The position numbers and the translations under genes were made by a program. Below the pieces are notes generated by a model. That model made no database searches. It was given only the letters and a program-made list of their open reading frames with translations, and had not been told where the DNA came from. This document shows, piece after piece, positions 18,706 through 26,995 of a stretch of 64,000 nucleotides of DNA; position 1 is the stretch's first letter; each line of letters opens with the position of its first letter. The stretch spans positions 4,340,001 to 4,404,000 of the forward strand of contig NZ_JAGF01000001.1 in assembly GCF_000526515.1 (NCBI RefSeq), written 5' to 3'. The stretch is from Cellulomonas sp. KRMCY2. GTDB taxonomy: Bacteria > Actinomycetota > Actinomycetes > Actinomycetales > Cellulomonadaceae.

Positions 18706-19950
18706 ATGACCACGCTGCCGCCCGGCTACCGCACCGTCGACGTGCCCGAGGCACGTCGCCACGACCTCCTCGTCCTGGAGTCCTGGGCATTCCCCGGCAC
18801 CCTGTCCGACGAGGCGGCCGACGCACTCCCCTCCCCGCTGAGCTGGGACCGCACGCGCGGCGTCGAGACGCCGGACGGCGAGCTCGTGGCGAGCCACGGC
18901 TCCTACCCGTTCGCGAGCTTCCCGGTGCCCGGCGCTCGGACCAGAGTGTCCGGCCTGACCTGGGTCGGTGTCCACCCCGGTCACCGACGTCGCGGCCTGC
19001 TGCGCTCGATGATCGAGGACCACGTCCACCGGAGCCTCACGCGTGGCGAGGCCGTCTCCGCACTGTTCGCCGCGGAGCCGGCGATCTACGGCCGGTTCGG
19101 CTACGGCCTGGCCGCACGCGACCTGCGGCTGAAGATCCCGCGCGGCGCCGCCTTGCGGGACGTGCCGGGCGCCGATGCGCTGCGGGTCCGGATCGAGCGG
19201 GTGGACGCGGAGCGGCACGGAGAGCTGATCCACCAGGTGCACAGCGCCGTGGACCGGCCCGGCTGGGCGGTGCGCGACACCCCGGAGCTGCGGGCCGCCC
19301 ACCTGATCGACATCGAGGCCTTCCGGGACGGTGCCGAGTCGCTGCGCATCGCCGTGGTGGAGGACGACGGCACGCCCGTGGCCTACGCGCTGTTCCGCCG
19401 CAAGTCCGTGTGGAACGACGCCGGTCCGCGCGGCGTCGTGCGGGTCAGCGAGGCGGTCGCCCAGGATGCCCGCGCAGCACGGGCCCTGTGGGGTGTCCTG
19501 CTCGACCTGGACCTGATGGCGACCGTCGAGACCTCGTTGCTCGCGCCCGACGACCCGCTGGCGTGGCTGCTCATCGACCCACGGGCCGCCGAGACGCGAC
19601 TGTCCGACAACGTCTGGGTCCGCGTGCTGGACGTGCCTGCAGCACTGGCCGCCCGGCGCTACGCGACCCAGGTCGACGTCGTGCTCGAGGTGACGGACAC
19701 GATGCTGCCGGCCAACGCCGGGCGCTGGCACCTGGTGGGCGGACCCGACGCCGCCACGGTCCGGCGCACGGATGCACCGGCCGACCTGCTGCTGGACGTG
19801 CGCGACCTCGGCTCGGCCTACCTCGGTGGCGTCTCGCTCGCCGCCCTGGCGACCGCCGGCCTGGTCACCGAGCTGACCCCGGGTGCCCTGCACGGCGCGG
19901 CGGTCGCCTTCGGCTGGCCGCTCGCCCCGGTGTGCAGCTGGGTCTTCTAG
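18706..19950 (+). CDS. Eis-like GNAT family N-acetyltransferase
   Basis: A 414-residue three-domain acetyltransferase: an N-terminal GNAT fold, a second degenerate GNAT fold and a C-terminal SCP2-like domain. The acetyl-CoA loop HPGHRRRGLLRSMIEDH is at about residues 90-106. The chain ends in CSWVF, and in mycobacterial Eis the terminal Phe carboxylate serves in catalysis, so the last residue is conserved. Eis enzymes acetylate aminoglycosides or protein amines; the physiological substrate here is unknown. An ATG at 18697 in the same frame is an alternative start. It is divergent from the phosphatase gene and convergent with rpiB. Confidence 0.88.
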   Translation: MTTLPPGYRTVDVPEARRHDLLVLESWAFPGTLSDEAADALPSPLSWDRTRGVETPDGELVASHGSYPFASFPVPGARTRVSGLTWVGVHPGHRRRGLLRSMIEDHVHRSLTRGEAVSALFAAEPAIYGRFGYGLAARDLRLKIPRGAALRDVPGADALRVRIERVDAERHGELIHQVHSAVDRPGWAVRDTPELRAAHLIDIEAFRDGAESLRIAVVEDDGTPVAYALFRRKSVWNDAGPRGVVRVSEAVAQDARAARALWGVLLDLDLMATVETSLLAPDDPLAWLLIDPRAAETRLSDNVWVRVLDVPAALAARRYATQVDVVLEVTDTMLPANAGRWHLVGGPDAATVRRTDAPADLLLDVRDLGSAYLGGVSLAALATAGLVTELTPGALHGAAVAFGWPLAPVCSWVF

Positions 19951-19993
19951 CCCTGGGCCGGCCGGCAGCGCCGGATCGGTACCCGGGTCGACG

Positions 19994-20443
19994 TCAGCGT
20001 CGGGTTTCGTACGCGGACAGCTGGTCGATCCGGCGCTGGTGGCGCGGGTCGCCGCTGAACGGTTCGGCGAGGAACGCCTCGAGGATCTCGGTCGACTCGT
20101 CGACCGAGTGCTGGCGGGCACCGATCGCCACGACGTTGGCGTCGTTGTGCGCCCGCGCCAGGACGGCCGTCTGCATGCTCCATGCCAGCGCGGCACGGAC
20201 GCCGGGGACCTTGTTGGCGGCGATCTGCTCGCCGTTGCCCGAGCCGCCGATCACCACACCGAGGCTGCCGGGGTCCGCCACGACGGCCCCGCCGGCCTCG
20301 AAGCAGAACGCCGGGTAGTCGTCCTGGGCGTCATAGGCCTCGGCGCCGTGATCGACGACGTCGTGCCCCCCGGCACGAAGATGCTCGACGAGGTGTGCCT
20401 TGAGCTCGTACCCGGCGTGGTCGGCGGCGACGTGGATGCGCAT
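19994..20443 (-). CDS. rpiB: Ribose-5-phosphate isomerase B
   Basis: A 149-residue RpiB/LacA family isomerase interconverting ribose-5-phosphate and ribulose-5-phosphate. The signature begins MRIHVAADHAGYELK, followed by GGSGNGEQIAANKVPGVRAAL and the substrate-binding ARQHS. The start ATG at 20443 is 47 bases after the stop of the LacI-family gene on the same strand. The longer open frame to 20884 is antisense to that gene and is not real. Co-transcription with the repressor is possible from the spacing. Confidence 0.95.
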   Translation of the reverse strand: MRIHVAADHAGYELKAHLVEHLRAGGHDVVDHGAEAYDAQDDYPAFCFEAGGAVVADPGSLGVVIGGSGNGEQIAANKVPGVRAALAWSMQTAVLARAHNDANVVAIGARQHSVDESTEILEAFLAEPFSGDPRHQRRIDQLSAYETRR

Positions 20444-20490
20444 GAGGCCATCCTGCCAGTCCCGACCGGGCCCGTACCGGTGCGACCGGT

Positions 20491-21528
20491 TCAGACCGAC
20501 TCCCGCCGGGTGATCTGCGACGGCAGGACCCGCTGCACGGGTCCGGCGTCCGGGTCGGCGATGAGCTCGAGCAGCACCTCGACCATGAGCTGACCCATCT
20601 CCTCCAGCGGCTGCCGGACGGACGTCAGCGGCGGCGTCGCGGTCGAGGCGAGGATCGAGTCGTCGTACCCCACGACCGACAGGTCCGCCGGGACCCGTCG
20701 GCCGCTCGCCGTGAGCACCTTCAGGGCCCCGGTCGCCATCAGGTCCGACGCGACGAAGACGCCGTCGAGGAGGGGTTCCGCCGCGAGCAGCCGGGCCATC
20801 GCGTTGGCTCCACCGTCCGCCGAGAAGTCCGCGTACACCGGCTGCGGGACGCGCAGGCCGTGCTCGGTCAGCACGTCGCGCCACCCGGCCAGCCGGTCGA
20901 CGGCCACCCCCATGTCCGGCGGGCCGGCGATCGTGCCGACGGTCCGGCGCCCCGCCGCGACCAGCTCGGCGGTCGCGAGCCTCGCGCCGCCGTAGTTGTC
21001 GACGTCGACGTAGGAGTGCAGGTGCGCGTCCGAGTCGACGGGCCGGCCCAGGTAGACCACTGGCACGTGCGCGTTGCCGAGCGCCTTCGGCAGGTTGGTG
21101 CTGTGCGCCTCAAGGATCACCATCGCGCCGTCGACGTGCCGGCCGTCGAGGAAGCGGCGGAGCGTCGCCTCGTCGTCCTCCTGGCCGGCGAGGAGCAGGA
21201 CGAGCTGGAGGGAGTGCCGCGCGACGGCGGTGGTCGCCCCGCGCAACGGCTGGGCGAAGAACGAGTTCGGCAGCTCCGCGAGATCACGCTCGGTGATCAC
21301 CAGCGCGATCGAGTCGTGCCGGCCGCGGGCCAAGGAGCGCGCTGCGGGGTTGGGGCGGTAGCCGAGCTCGGCTGCGGCGGCGCGGACCGCCGCGGCGGCC
21401 GCCGCTCCGACGGTGGGGATCCCGTTGATGGCGCGGGACGCTGTGGCGCGCGAGACCCCTGCCGCCGTCGCGACATCCTCGAGGGTCACCGCGCGGCGGG
21501 CCGGCCCGGGGCGTGCGTCGCGGCTCAC
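20491..21528 (-). CDS. LacI-family transcriptional repressor
   Basis: A 345-residue regulator. The N-terminal helix-turn-helix reads TLEDVATAAGVSRATASRAING (about 15-36), followed by the hinge YRPNPAARSLA and a periplasmic-binding-protein-like effector domain. It starts with GTG 21528 and is divergent from the GH3 glycosidase. The 297-base intergenic region contains two copies of GAAAGCGCTCTC centred on AGCGCT, the usual centre of operators bound by this family. It most likely represses the GH3 gene and itself until a sugar is bound. The inducer is unknown, but beta-glucosides or xylosides are plausible from the target. Confidence 0.92.
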   Translation of the reverse strand: MSRDARPGPARRAVTLEDVATAAGVSRATASRAINGIPTVGAAAAAAVRAAAAELGYRPNPAARSLARGRHDSIALVITERDLAELPNSFFAQPLRGATTAVARHSLQLVLLLAGQEDDEATLRRFLDGRHVDGAMVILEAHSTNLPKALGNAHVPVVYLGRPVDSDAHLHSYVDVDNYGGARLATAELVAAGRRTVGTIAGPPDMGVAVDRLAGWRDVLTEHGLRVPQPVYADFSADGGANAMARLLAAEPLLDGVFVASDLMATGALKVLTASGRRVPADLSVVGYDDSILASTATPPLTSVRQPLEEMGQLMVEVLLELIADPDAGPVQRVLPSQITRRESV

Positions 21529-21583
21529 CCGGCCATCGTCTCAGACCGACGGCCTCGTCCGCAGCCTCCCGGGGCAGTTTCGC

Positions 21584-21595
21584 GAAAGCGCTCTC
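21584..21595. promoter_or_regulatory. LacI-type operator copy 1
   Basis: GAAAGCGCTCTC with the palindromic core AGCGCT, 56 bases upstream of the repressor start. It is identical to the copy at 21707. The position suggests autoregulation of the LacI gene. Confidence 0.65.
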
Positions 21596-21706
21596 TCGCC
21601 GCGCGACAGCCGCGTGCGACAACGAGATGCAGGGCCTTCACCCTGGAAAACGATGGAGTGGTCCCGTATCGTCGTGCCGATACGCAGTCCGTTCCGGACG
21701 CTTCCA

Positions 21707-21718
21707 GAAAGCGCTCTC
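21707..21718. promoter_or_regulatory. LacI-type operator copy 2
   Basis: An exact 12-base copy of the site at 21584, 123 bases away and 108 bases upstream of the GH3 start. Between the two copies there is a further inverted repeat (CGTATCG at 21665-21671 and CGATACG at 21678-21684) that may belong to the promoter or a second operator. The two equal sites allow DNA looping by a tetramer or two dimers. Confidence 0.65.
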
Positions 21719-21825
21719 TCAGGCACGGCTGCACCCGAGGCAGGCCACGCGGCAGAGGTGCCGCCCGACGTTGCCCCGGTCGGATCCGTCGGCGCTGGAC
21801 GCCGAACTCGGGAAAGGCTGTACCG

Positions 21826-24105
21826 ATGGCCCTCACGACAGGTGCGACGGCCCGCATCGACGTGCTCCTGCAGCAGATGACCCTTCCCGAGAAGGTCGCA
21901 CAGCTCGTCGGCGCCTGGATCGGGATCGACCCGAGCACCGGAGCGGTCGCCCCTGCGCAGAACGAGAACATGCCCGCCACCACCAGCTGGGAGGCGGTCT
22001 CGGCCGACGGCCTCGGCCACATCACACGGCTGTACGGCACCCGACCGGTCACCGCGACCGAGGGTCGCACGACCCTGCGCGAGCTGCAGGCCGACCTGCG
22101 AGCGCGCACGCGGCACGGCATCGGTGCGATCGCGCACGAGGAGTGCCTGACCGGGGTGGCCGCCTGGCAGGCCACGACGTTCCCGTCGCCGCCGGCCTAC
22201 GGCTCGACCTGGGACCCCGAGCTGATCGAGCAGGTCGGTGCGGCGATCGGCGAGTCGATGCGTGCGCTCGAGGTCCACCAGGGCCTCGCGCCGCTGCTCG
22301 ACGTCGTCCAGGACCCGCGATGGGGACGCGTCGAGGAGTGCTTCGGCGAGGACCCGTACCTGGTCGGGACGCTCGGCGCCGCATTCGTGCGCGGGATCGA
22401 AGGCGCCGGCATCATCGCGACCCTCAAGCACTTCGTCGGCTACCCGGCCTCCCAGGGGGGCCGCAACCTCGGTCCGGTGCACATCGGACCCCGTGAGCTC
22501 GCCGAGGTGCTGCTGTACCCGTTCGAGGTCGCGCTGCGCGAGGGCGGCGCCCGCTCGGTGATGCCGTCCTACTCCGAGATCGACCAGGTCCCCACCCATG
22601 GCGACGCCTCGCTGCTGACCGACCTGCTGCGCGACGCGTGGGGATTCTCCGGGACGGTCGTCGCCGACTACTTCGGGGTCAACTTCCTGCAGACGCTGCA
22701 CGGCGTGAGCGCCTCGAAGCGCGCGTCGGCCGAACGCGCCCTGACCGCCGGGGTGGACATCGAGCTGCCGAGCGCCGACTGCTACCTCGCCCTGGCCGAC
22801 GGCGAGCTGGACCCGCAGGTCGCGGCCGCCCTCGACGTCGCGCTGCGCCGCGTCCTGACCCAGAAGGCCGAGCTCGGCCTGCTCGACCCGCCGACGACCG
22901 ACCCACCCGGCGCCGACGACCCGATCGACCTCAACCCGCCCGCACACGCCGCACTGGCCCGGCAGGTCGCCGAGGAGTCGGTGATCCTGCTCGCCAACAC
23001 CGGCGCGCTCCCCCTGGTCACCCCGGCCACGGTTGCCGTGATCGGACCGAACGCCGACTCCGGACCGGCGCTGCTCGGCGACTACAGCTTCACCAACCAC
23101 GTCGAGGTGCACCACCCCGACATCGAGCCCGGCCTGGTCATCCCGACGGTGCTCGAGGCGCTGCGGTCCGAGCTCCCGGGCAGCCGGATCGTGCACGCCA
23201 CCGGGTGCGACGTCCGCGCTCCGGGCCGGGCGGGCTTCGCCGAGGCCGTCGAGGCGGCCACCGACGCCGACGTCGCCGTCATGGTGATGGGAGACCGGGC
23301 CGGGCTCTTCGGTCGCGGGACCGTGGGCGAGGGCTGCGACACCGACACGCTCGAGCTGCCGGGTGAGCAGCGCGCCCTGGTCGAGGCCGTCCTCGCGACC
23401 GGAACCCCGGTCGTGCTGGTCCTGATCACCGGGCGCCCCTACGCGCTCGACTGGGCGACCGACCGCGCCGCGGCGATCGTCCAGGCCTGGTTCCCGGGCC
23501 AGGACGGCGCATCCGCCGTCGCCGGCGTGCTCACCGGGCGGGTGAACCCGTCCGGCCGGACGTCACTGAGCTTCCCGAGGTCGGCCGGGATGCAGCCGAT
23601 GACGTATCGCCACGTCAAGCTCGCCGGCAAGGTCGACGTGACGAACCTCGACCCCACCCCGGTGTTCCCGTTCGGTCACGGCGGCTCGTACACGACGTTC
23701 GAGCACACGGACCTGCGTCTGAGCAGCGACGAGATCGCCACCGACGGCACAGTGGAGGTGACGGTGCGGGTGACGAACACCGGCGACCGTGCCGGGACCG
23801 AGGTCGCCCAGCTCTACCTGCACGACGTCGTCGCCCCGGTCACCCGGCCTGCGATCGCCCTGGTGGGCTACGCCCGGGTCGACCTCGCGGCGGGTCGGTC
23901 GCGTGACGTCACCTGGCGGGTGCACGCCGATCGTCTGGCCTGGGTCGGCACCGACCACCGGTGGACCGTCGCGCCGCACGAGGGTTCGCTGTCCGTCGGG
24001 GCGAGCTCGGGCGACCTGCGCGCCACGCGCCGTCTGGCTGTGACCGGCCCGGTCCGGTCCCTCGGGCACGACCGCGTGCTGACGACGCCGGTCGAGGTGC
24101 GCTGA
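21826..24105 (+). CDS. Glycoside hydrolase family 3 (beta-glucosidase/beta-xylosidase type)
   Basis: A 759-residue retaining glycosidase without a signal peptide, so probably intracellular and acting on imported oligosaccharides. It has the GH3 N-terminal barrel with LAPLLDVVQDPRWGR and the substrate-binding KHFVGY. The nucleophile Asp lies in TVVADYFGV (about residue 281); the usual SDW is ADY here. The C-terminal alpha/beta domain follows, then a fibronectin-III-like domain at about 640-715 (VTNTGDRAGTEVAQLYLHD). The ATG at 21826 has GGAAAGG upstream; the frame open from 20860 is antisense to the repressor. It is controlled by two LacI-type operators in front. Specificity cannot be read safely from sequence. 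Confidence 0.9.
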   Translation: MALTTGATARIDVLLQQMTLPEKVAQLVGAWIGIDPSTGAVAPAQNENMPATTSWEAVSADGLGHITRLYGTRPVTATEGRTTLRELQADLRARTRHGIGAIAHEECLTGVAAWQATTFPSPPAYGSTWDPELIEQVGAAIGESMRALEVHQGLAPLLDVVQDPRWGRVEECFGEDPYLVGTLGAAFVRGIEGAGIIATLKHFVGYPASQGGRNLGPVHIGPRELAEVLLYPFEVALREGGARSVMPSYSEIDQVPTHGDASLLTDLLRDAWGFSGTVVADYFGVNFLQTLHGVSASKRASAERALTAGVDIELPSADCYLALADGELDPQVAAALDVALRRVLTQKAELGLLDPPTTDPPGADDPIDLNPPAHAALARQVAEESVILLANTGALPLVTPATVAVIGPNADSGPALLGDYSFTNHVEVHHPDIEPGLVIPTVLEALRSELPGSRIVHATGCDVRAPGRAGFAEAVEAATDADVAVMVMGDRAGLFGRGTVGEGCDTDTLELPGEQRALVEAVLATGTPVVLVLITGRPYALDWATDRAAAIVQAWFPGQDGASAVAGVLTGRVNPSGRTSLSFPRSAGMQPMTYRHVKLAGKVDVTNLDPTPVFPFGHGGSYTTFEHTDLRLSSDEIATDGTVEVTVRVTNTGDRAGTEVAQLYLHDVVAPVTRPAIALVGYARVDLAAGRSRDVTWRVHADRLAWVGTDHRWTVAPHEGSLSVGASSGDLRATRRLAVTGPVRSLGHDRVLTTPVEVR

Positions 24106-24125
24106 ACCTCACCTAGCCTGGTGCC

Positions 24126-26135
24126 ATGACGACCTCTGATACCACCAGCTCGCGCGCCGGCATCGACCGGGCGACGCTCGACCCGGCCGTCCGGCCGCAG
24201 GACGACCTCTTCCGGCACGTCAACGGACGGTGGCTCGCCGAGCACGAGATCCCGGCCGATCGCGGGTCGGACGGTGCGTTCCGCGCGCTGCACGACGAGG
24301 CCGAGGAGCAGGTCAGGGCGATCATCGAGGAGCTCGGCGCGCAGGTCGCCGCCGATCCGGCCGCCGCTCCGACCGGCACGGCCGCCCAGGTCGGCGCGCT
24401 GTACGCGAGCTTCATGGATCTCGAGGCGGTCGAACGGCTCGGAACCGGGCCGATCCGCGCGGAGCTCGACCGGATCGAGGCTGCGGCGACGCACGCCGAC
24501 CTCGTCACCGCCCTCGGTCAGCTCCAGCGCACCGGCGGCGCCGGGGCCGTCCAGTTCTGGGTCGACAACGACGAGAAGGACCCCGAGCGCTACGTCCTGA
24601 ACCTGACCCAGTCCGGCCTCGGGCTCCCGGACGAGGCGTACTACCGCGAGGAGCAGTACGCCGAGGTCCTGGCGCAGTACGAGCCGCACGTCGCCCGCAT
24701 GCTCACCCTGGTCGGCGTCCCGCGGGACGCGGCCGGCGCCCAGGCGGCGCTCGTCGTCGAGCTCGAGACCCGGTTGGCAGCGCGGCACTGGGACGTCGTC
24801 CGCGACCGCGACGCGACCCTCACCTACAACCCGATGACGCTGGCCGAGCTCCGCGCCAGCGCGCCCGGCTTCGACTGGGACGCGTGGGCGAGCGCGCTGG
24901 CACTGCCGTCGGCGGCCCTGACCGACCTCGTGGTGCGCGAGCCGGACTTCACCGCCGGCCTTGCCGAGCTGTGGACGTCCACCCCCGTCGAGCAGTGGCA
25001 GGCGTGGCTGCGGTACCACCTGGTCAGCGCGCGTGCACCGTTCCTGGGCGACGACCTCGTGCAGGCCAACTTCGACTTCTACGGCCGCACCCTGACCGGG
25101 GCGACGCAGGTGCGTGACCGCTGGAAGCGCGGGGTGTCCCTCGTCCAGGGCGCTCTCGGCGAGGCCGTCGGGCAGGTGTACGTCGAGCGGCACTTCCCGG
25201 CCGGCCACAAGGTCCGGATGCTCGAGCTGGTCGAGAACCTCGTCGCCGCGTACCGCGAGTCCATCAGTGCACTCGAGTGGATGGGGCCCGAGACCCGCGC
25301 CAAGGCGCTGGCCAAGCTCGACGCGTTCACGCCGAAGATCGGCTACCCGGACCGCTGGAAGTCCTACGAGGGCCTCGAGATCACCGCGGACGACCTGGTG
25401 GGCAACGTCCGTCGCTCGCACGCGTACGAGCAGGATCGCGAGCTGCGCAAGATCGGCAAGCCGGTCGACCGCGACGAGTGGTTCATGACGCCGCAGACGG
25501 TCAACGCCTACTACAACCCGGGCATGAACGAGATCGTCTTCCCGGCCGCCATCCTGCGGCCGCCGTTCTTCGACCCCGACGCCGAGGACGCCGTCAACTA
25601 CGGCGGCATCGGTGCGGTGATCGGTCACGAGATCGGCCACGGGTTCGACGACCAGGGCTCGAAGTACGACGGTGCCGGGCGGCTCGAGGACTGGTGGACG
25701 CCGGCGGACCGCGCGGAGTTCGAGAAGCGCACCACGGCACTGATCGACCAGTACTCGGCCTACTCCCCCGCGCAGCTCGACGGCTCGCACCACGTCAACG
25801 GGGCGCTGACCATCGGCGAGAACATCGGTGACCTCGGTGGCCTGTCGATCGCGCTCAAGGCCTACCGGATCGCGCTCGGTGTGCCGCTCGAGCAGGGTCC
25901 CGTGATCGACGAGCTGACGGCCACCCAGCGCGTCCTGCTGAGCTGGGCCCGGGTATGGCGCGAGAAGGGTCGTGACGAGACGGTCATCCGGCTCCTGGCG
26001 ACGGACCCGCACTCGCCCGACGAGTTCCGGTGCAACGGCGTCCTGAGCAACGTCGAGGAGTTCTACGAGGCATACGACGTCGGGCCGGACGACGGCCTCT
26101 ACCTGCCGCCCGACCAGCGGGTGTGGATCTGGTGA
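24126..26135 (+). CDS. pepO: M13 family metallopeptidase (PepO/neprilysin type)
   Basis: A 669-residue zinc endopeptidase. The zinc site HEIGH is at about residues 501-505, with GAVIGHEIGHGFDDQGSKYD around it. The third ligand Glu lies in GENIGDLGG, and the substrate-binding motif NAYYNPGMNEIVFPA precedes the zinc site. The C-terminus ends in VWIW, the usual CxxW-like terminus of the family. No signal peptide is present, so it is cytoplasmic like PepO of lactic acid bacteria. It begins 21 bases after the GH3 stop. Its last 27 bases, including the stop, are part of a 32-bp tandem duplication (26109-26172). Confidence 0.94.
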   Translation: MTTSDTTSSRAGIDRATLDPAVRPQDDLFRHVNGRWLAEHEIPADRGSDGAFRALHDEAEEQVRAIIEELGAQVAADPAAAPTGTAAQVGALYASFMDLEAVERLGTGPIRAELDRIEAAATHADLVTALGQLQRTGGAGAVQFWVDNDEKDPERYVLNLTQSGLGLPDEAYYREEQYAEVLAQYEPHVARMLTLVGVPRDAAGAQAALVVELETRLAARHWDVVRDRDATLTYNPMTLAELRASAPGFDWDAWASALALPSAALTDLVVREPDFTAGLAELWTSTPVEQWQAWLRYHLVSARAPFLGDDLVQANFDFYGRTLTGATQVRDRWKRGVSLVQGALGEAVGQVYVERHFPAGHKVRMLELVENLVAAYRESISALEWMGPETRAKALAKLDAFTPKIGYPDRWKSYEGLEITADDLVGNVRRSHAYEQDRELRKIGKPVDRDEWFMTPQTVNAYYNPGMNEIVFPAAILRPPFFDPDAEDAVNYGGIGAVIGHEIGHGFDDQGSKYDGAGRLEDWWTPADRAEFEKRTTALIDQYSAYSPAQLDGSHHVNGALTIGENIGDLGGLSIALKAYRIALGVPLEQGPVIDELTATQRVLLSWARVWREKGRDETVIRLLATDPHSPDEFRCNGVLSNVEEFYEAYDVGPDDGLYLPPDQRVWIW

Positions 26136-26172
26136 GCCGTCCCGACCAGCGGGTGCGGATCTGGTGAGCCGT
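26109..26172. repeat. 32-bp tandem duplication covering the pepO 3' end
   Basis: Units 26109-26140 and 26141-26172 differ at one base (T/C at 26124/26156). Each unit carries the last eight pepO sense codons and the TGA, and the second copy lies in the intergenic space. Since 32 is not a multiple of three, the event also shifts any frame that crosses it on the minus strand. This matters for the convergent gene at 26184-26777. Confidence 0.9.
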
Positions 26173-26183
26173 CGGGCTGCGCA

Positions 26184-26777
26184 GAAGAGCTGGTAGCCGG
26201 CGCGGGCCAGCGAGAAGCCCGTCCCGCTCGGGTTGTGCCGGCAGAAGACACCGTTCGTCGAGCTCAGGCAGGTCATCTCGCCGATGGTGCTGCCGCCGCC
26301 GTAGTCCAGCACCGGGGTGCCCTCCGGCGCCCCCGCCGGCGGAGCGTCGACGCACGGGAAGGTCGGCGCCTCCCCTGCGGTCACGGTCAGCACGTTGCCC
26401 ACCGCCGCCGTGCAGCCCGCCGGCAGCTCCGGGGCGGCATAGGTGAAGGACAGGATCGTGCAGGTGGCGGTGGTCTCGGTCATCGAGCAGTAGATGTTGC
26501 CGCTCGGCAGCACGAACTCGGTCAGTGACTGGGCCACTGCCGGCTCCTGCGGCGCACTGGGCTCCGGGGTCGTCTCCGGTGCGGCCTGCGCGGTGGCACC
26601 CGGGCTCGCGCCTGCGTCGCCCGCGCCGGTGCCGCCGGGGTTGTTGATCAGCTGCATCACGAGCAGGACGACGAAGGTCAGCACCAGGATCGCGTCGACG
26701 ACGGCCAACGTCATCGTGCTCGGGCGCAGCGCCCAACGCCCGCCGGGGCGGCGAGGGGTTGCCGAGGGATCCACCAT
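26184..26777 (-). CDS. Membrane-anchored secreted Cys-rich protein with missing stop codon
   Basis: The start is ATG 26777 with GGAGGAG six bases upstream. A short cytoplasmic tail and one membrane helix (about 20-43) precede a Pro/Ala/Thr linker and an extracytoplasmic domain beginning VLPSGNIYCSMT, with about five Cys and a closing motif FCRHNPSGTGFSLARAGYQLF. I would expect a stop there, at 26184. Instead the frame continues through the 32-bp duplication and antisense to pepO as far as 23868, which would make a 970-residue product. The coordinates given cover only the plausible protein (198 residues). The family function is unknown to me. Loss of the stop is seen directly; its cause is inferred. 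Confidence 0.7.
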
Positions 26778-26995
26778 CTGCACTCCTCCTCCGAACGACC
26801 GCATGGCAGCATGCCACGGCCCTGCCCGCACCGCGCGGGGACCCAGCCTCACGTCACCGTCCCGGCCGCGGAACCGGACGTACCGATCACCAGCCGGTGA
26901 CCTCCCGTTGACGCGCACCGCGCACGGGGCGTTGCCACGGTAGCGTGCCCGGCCGCGAGGTTCCGAGCCCGTGACCGGGGCTTGTCAGGCCGCCC

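Noticed and set aside
17463-20318. Plus-strand open frame of 951 codons
   Set aside because: It is antisense to the phosphatase and out of frame with the Eis-like gene, and shows only low-complexity content.
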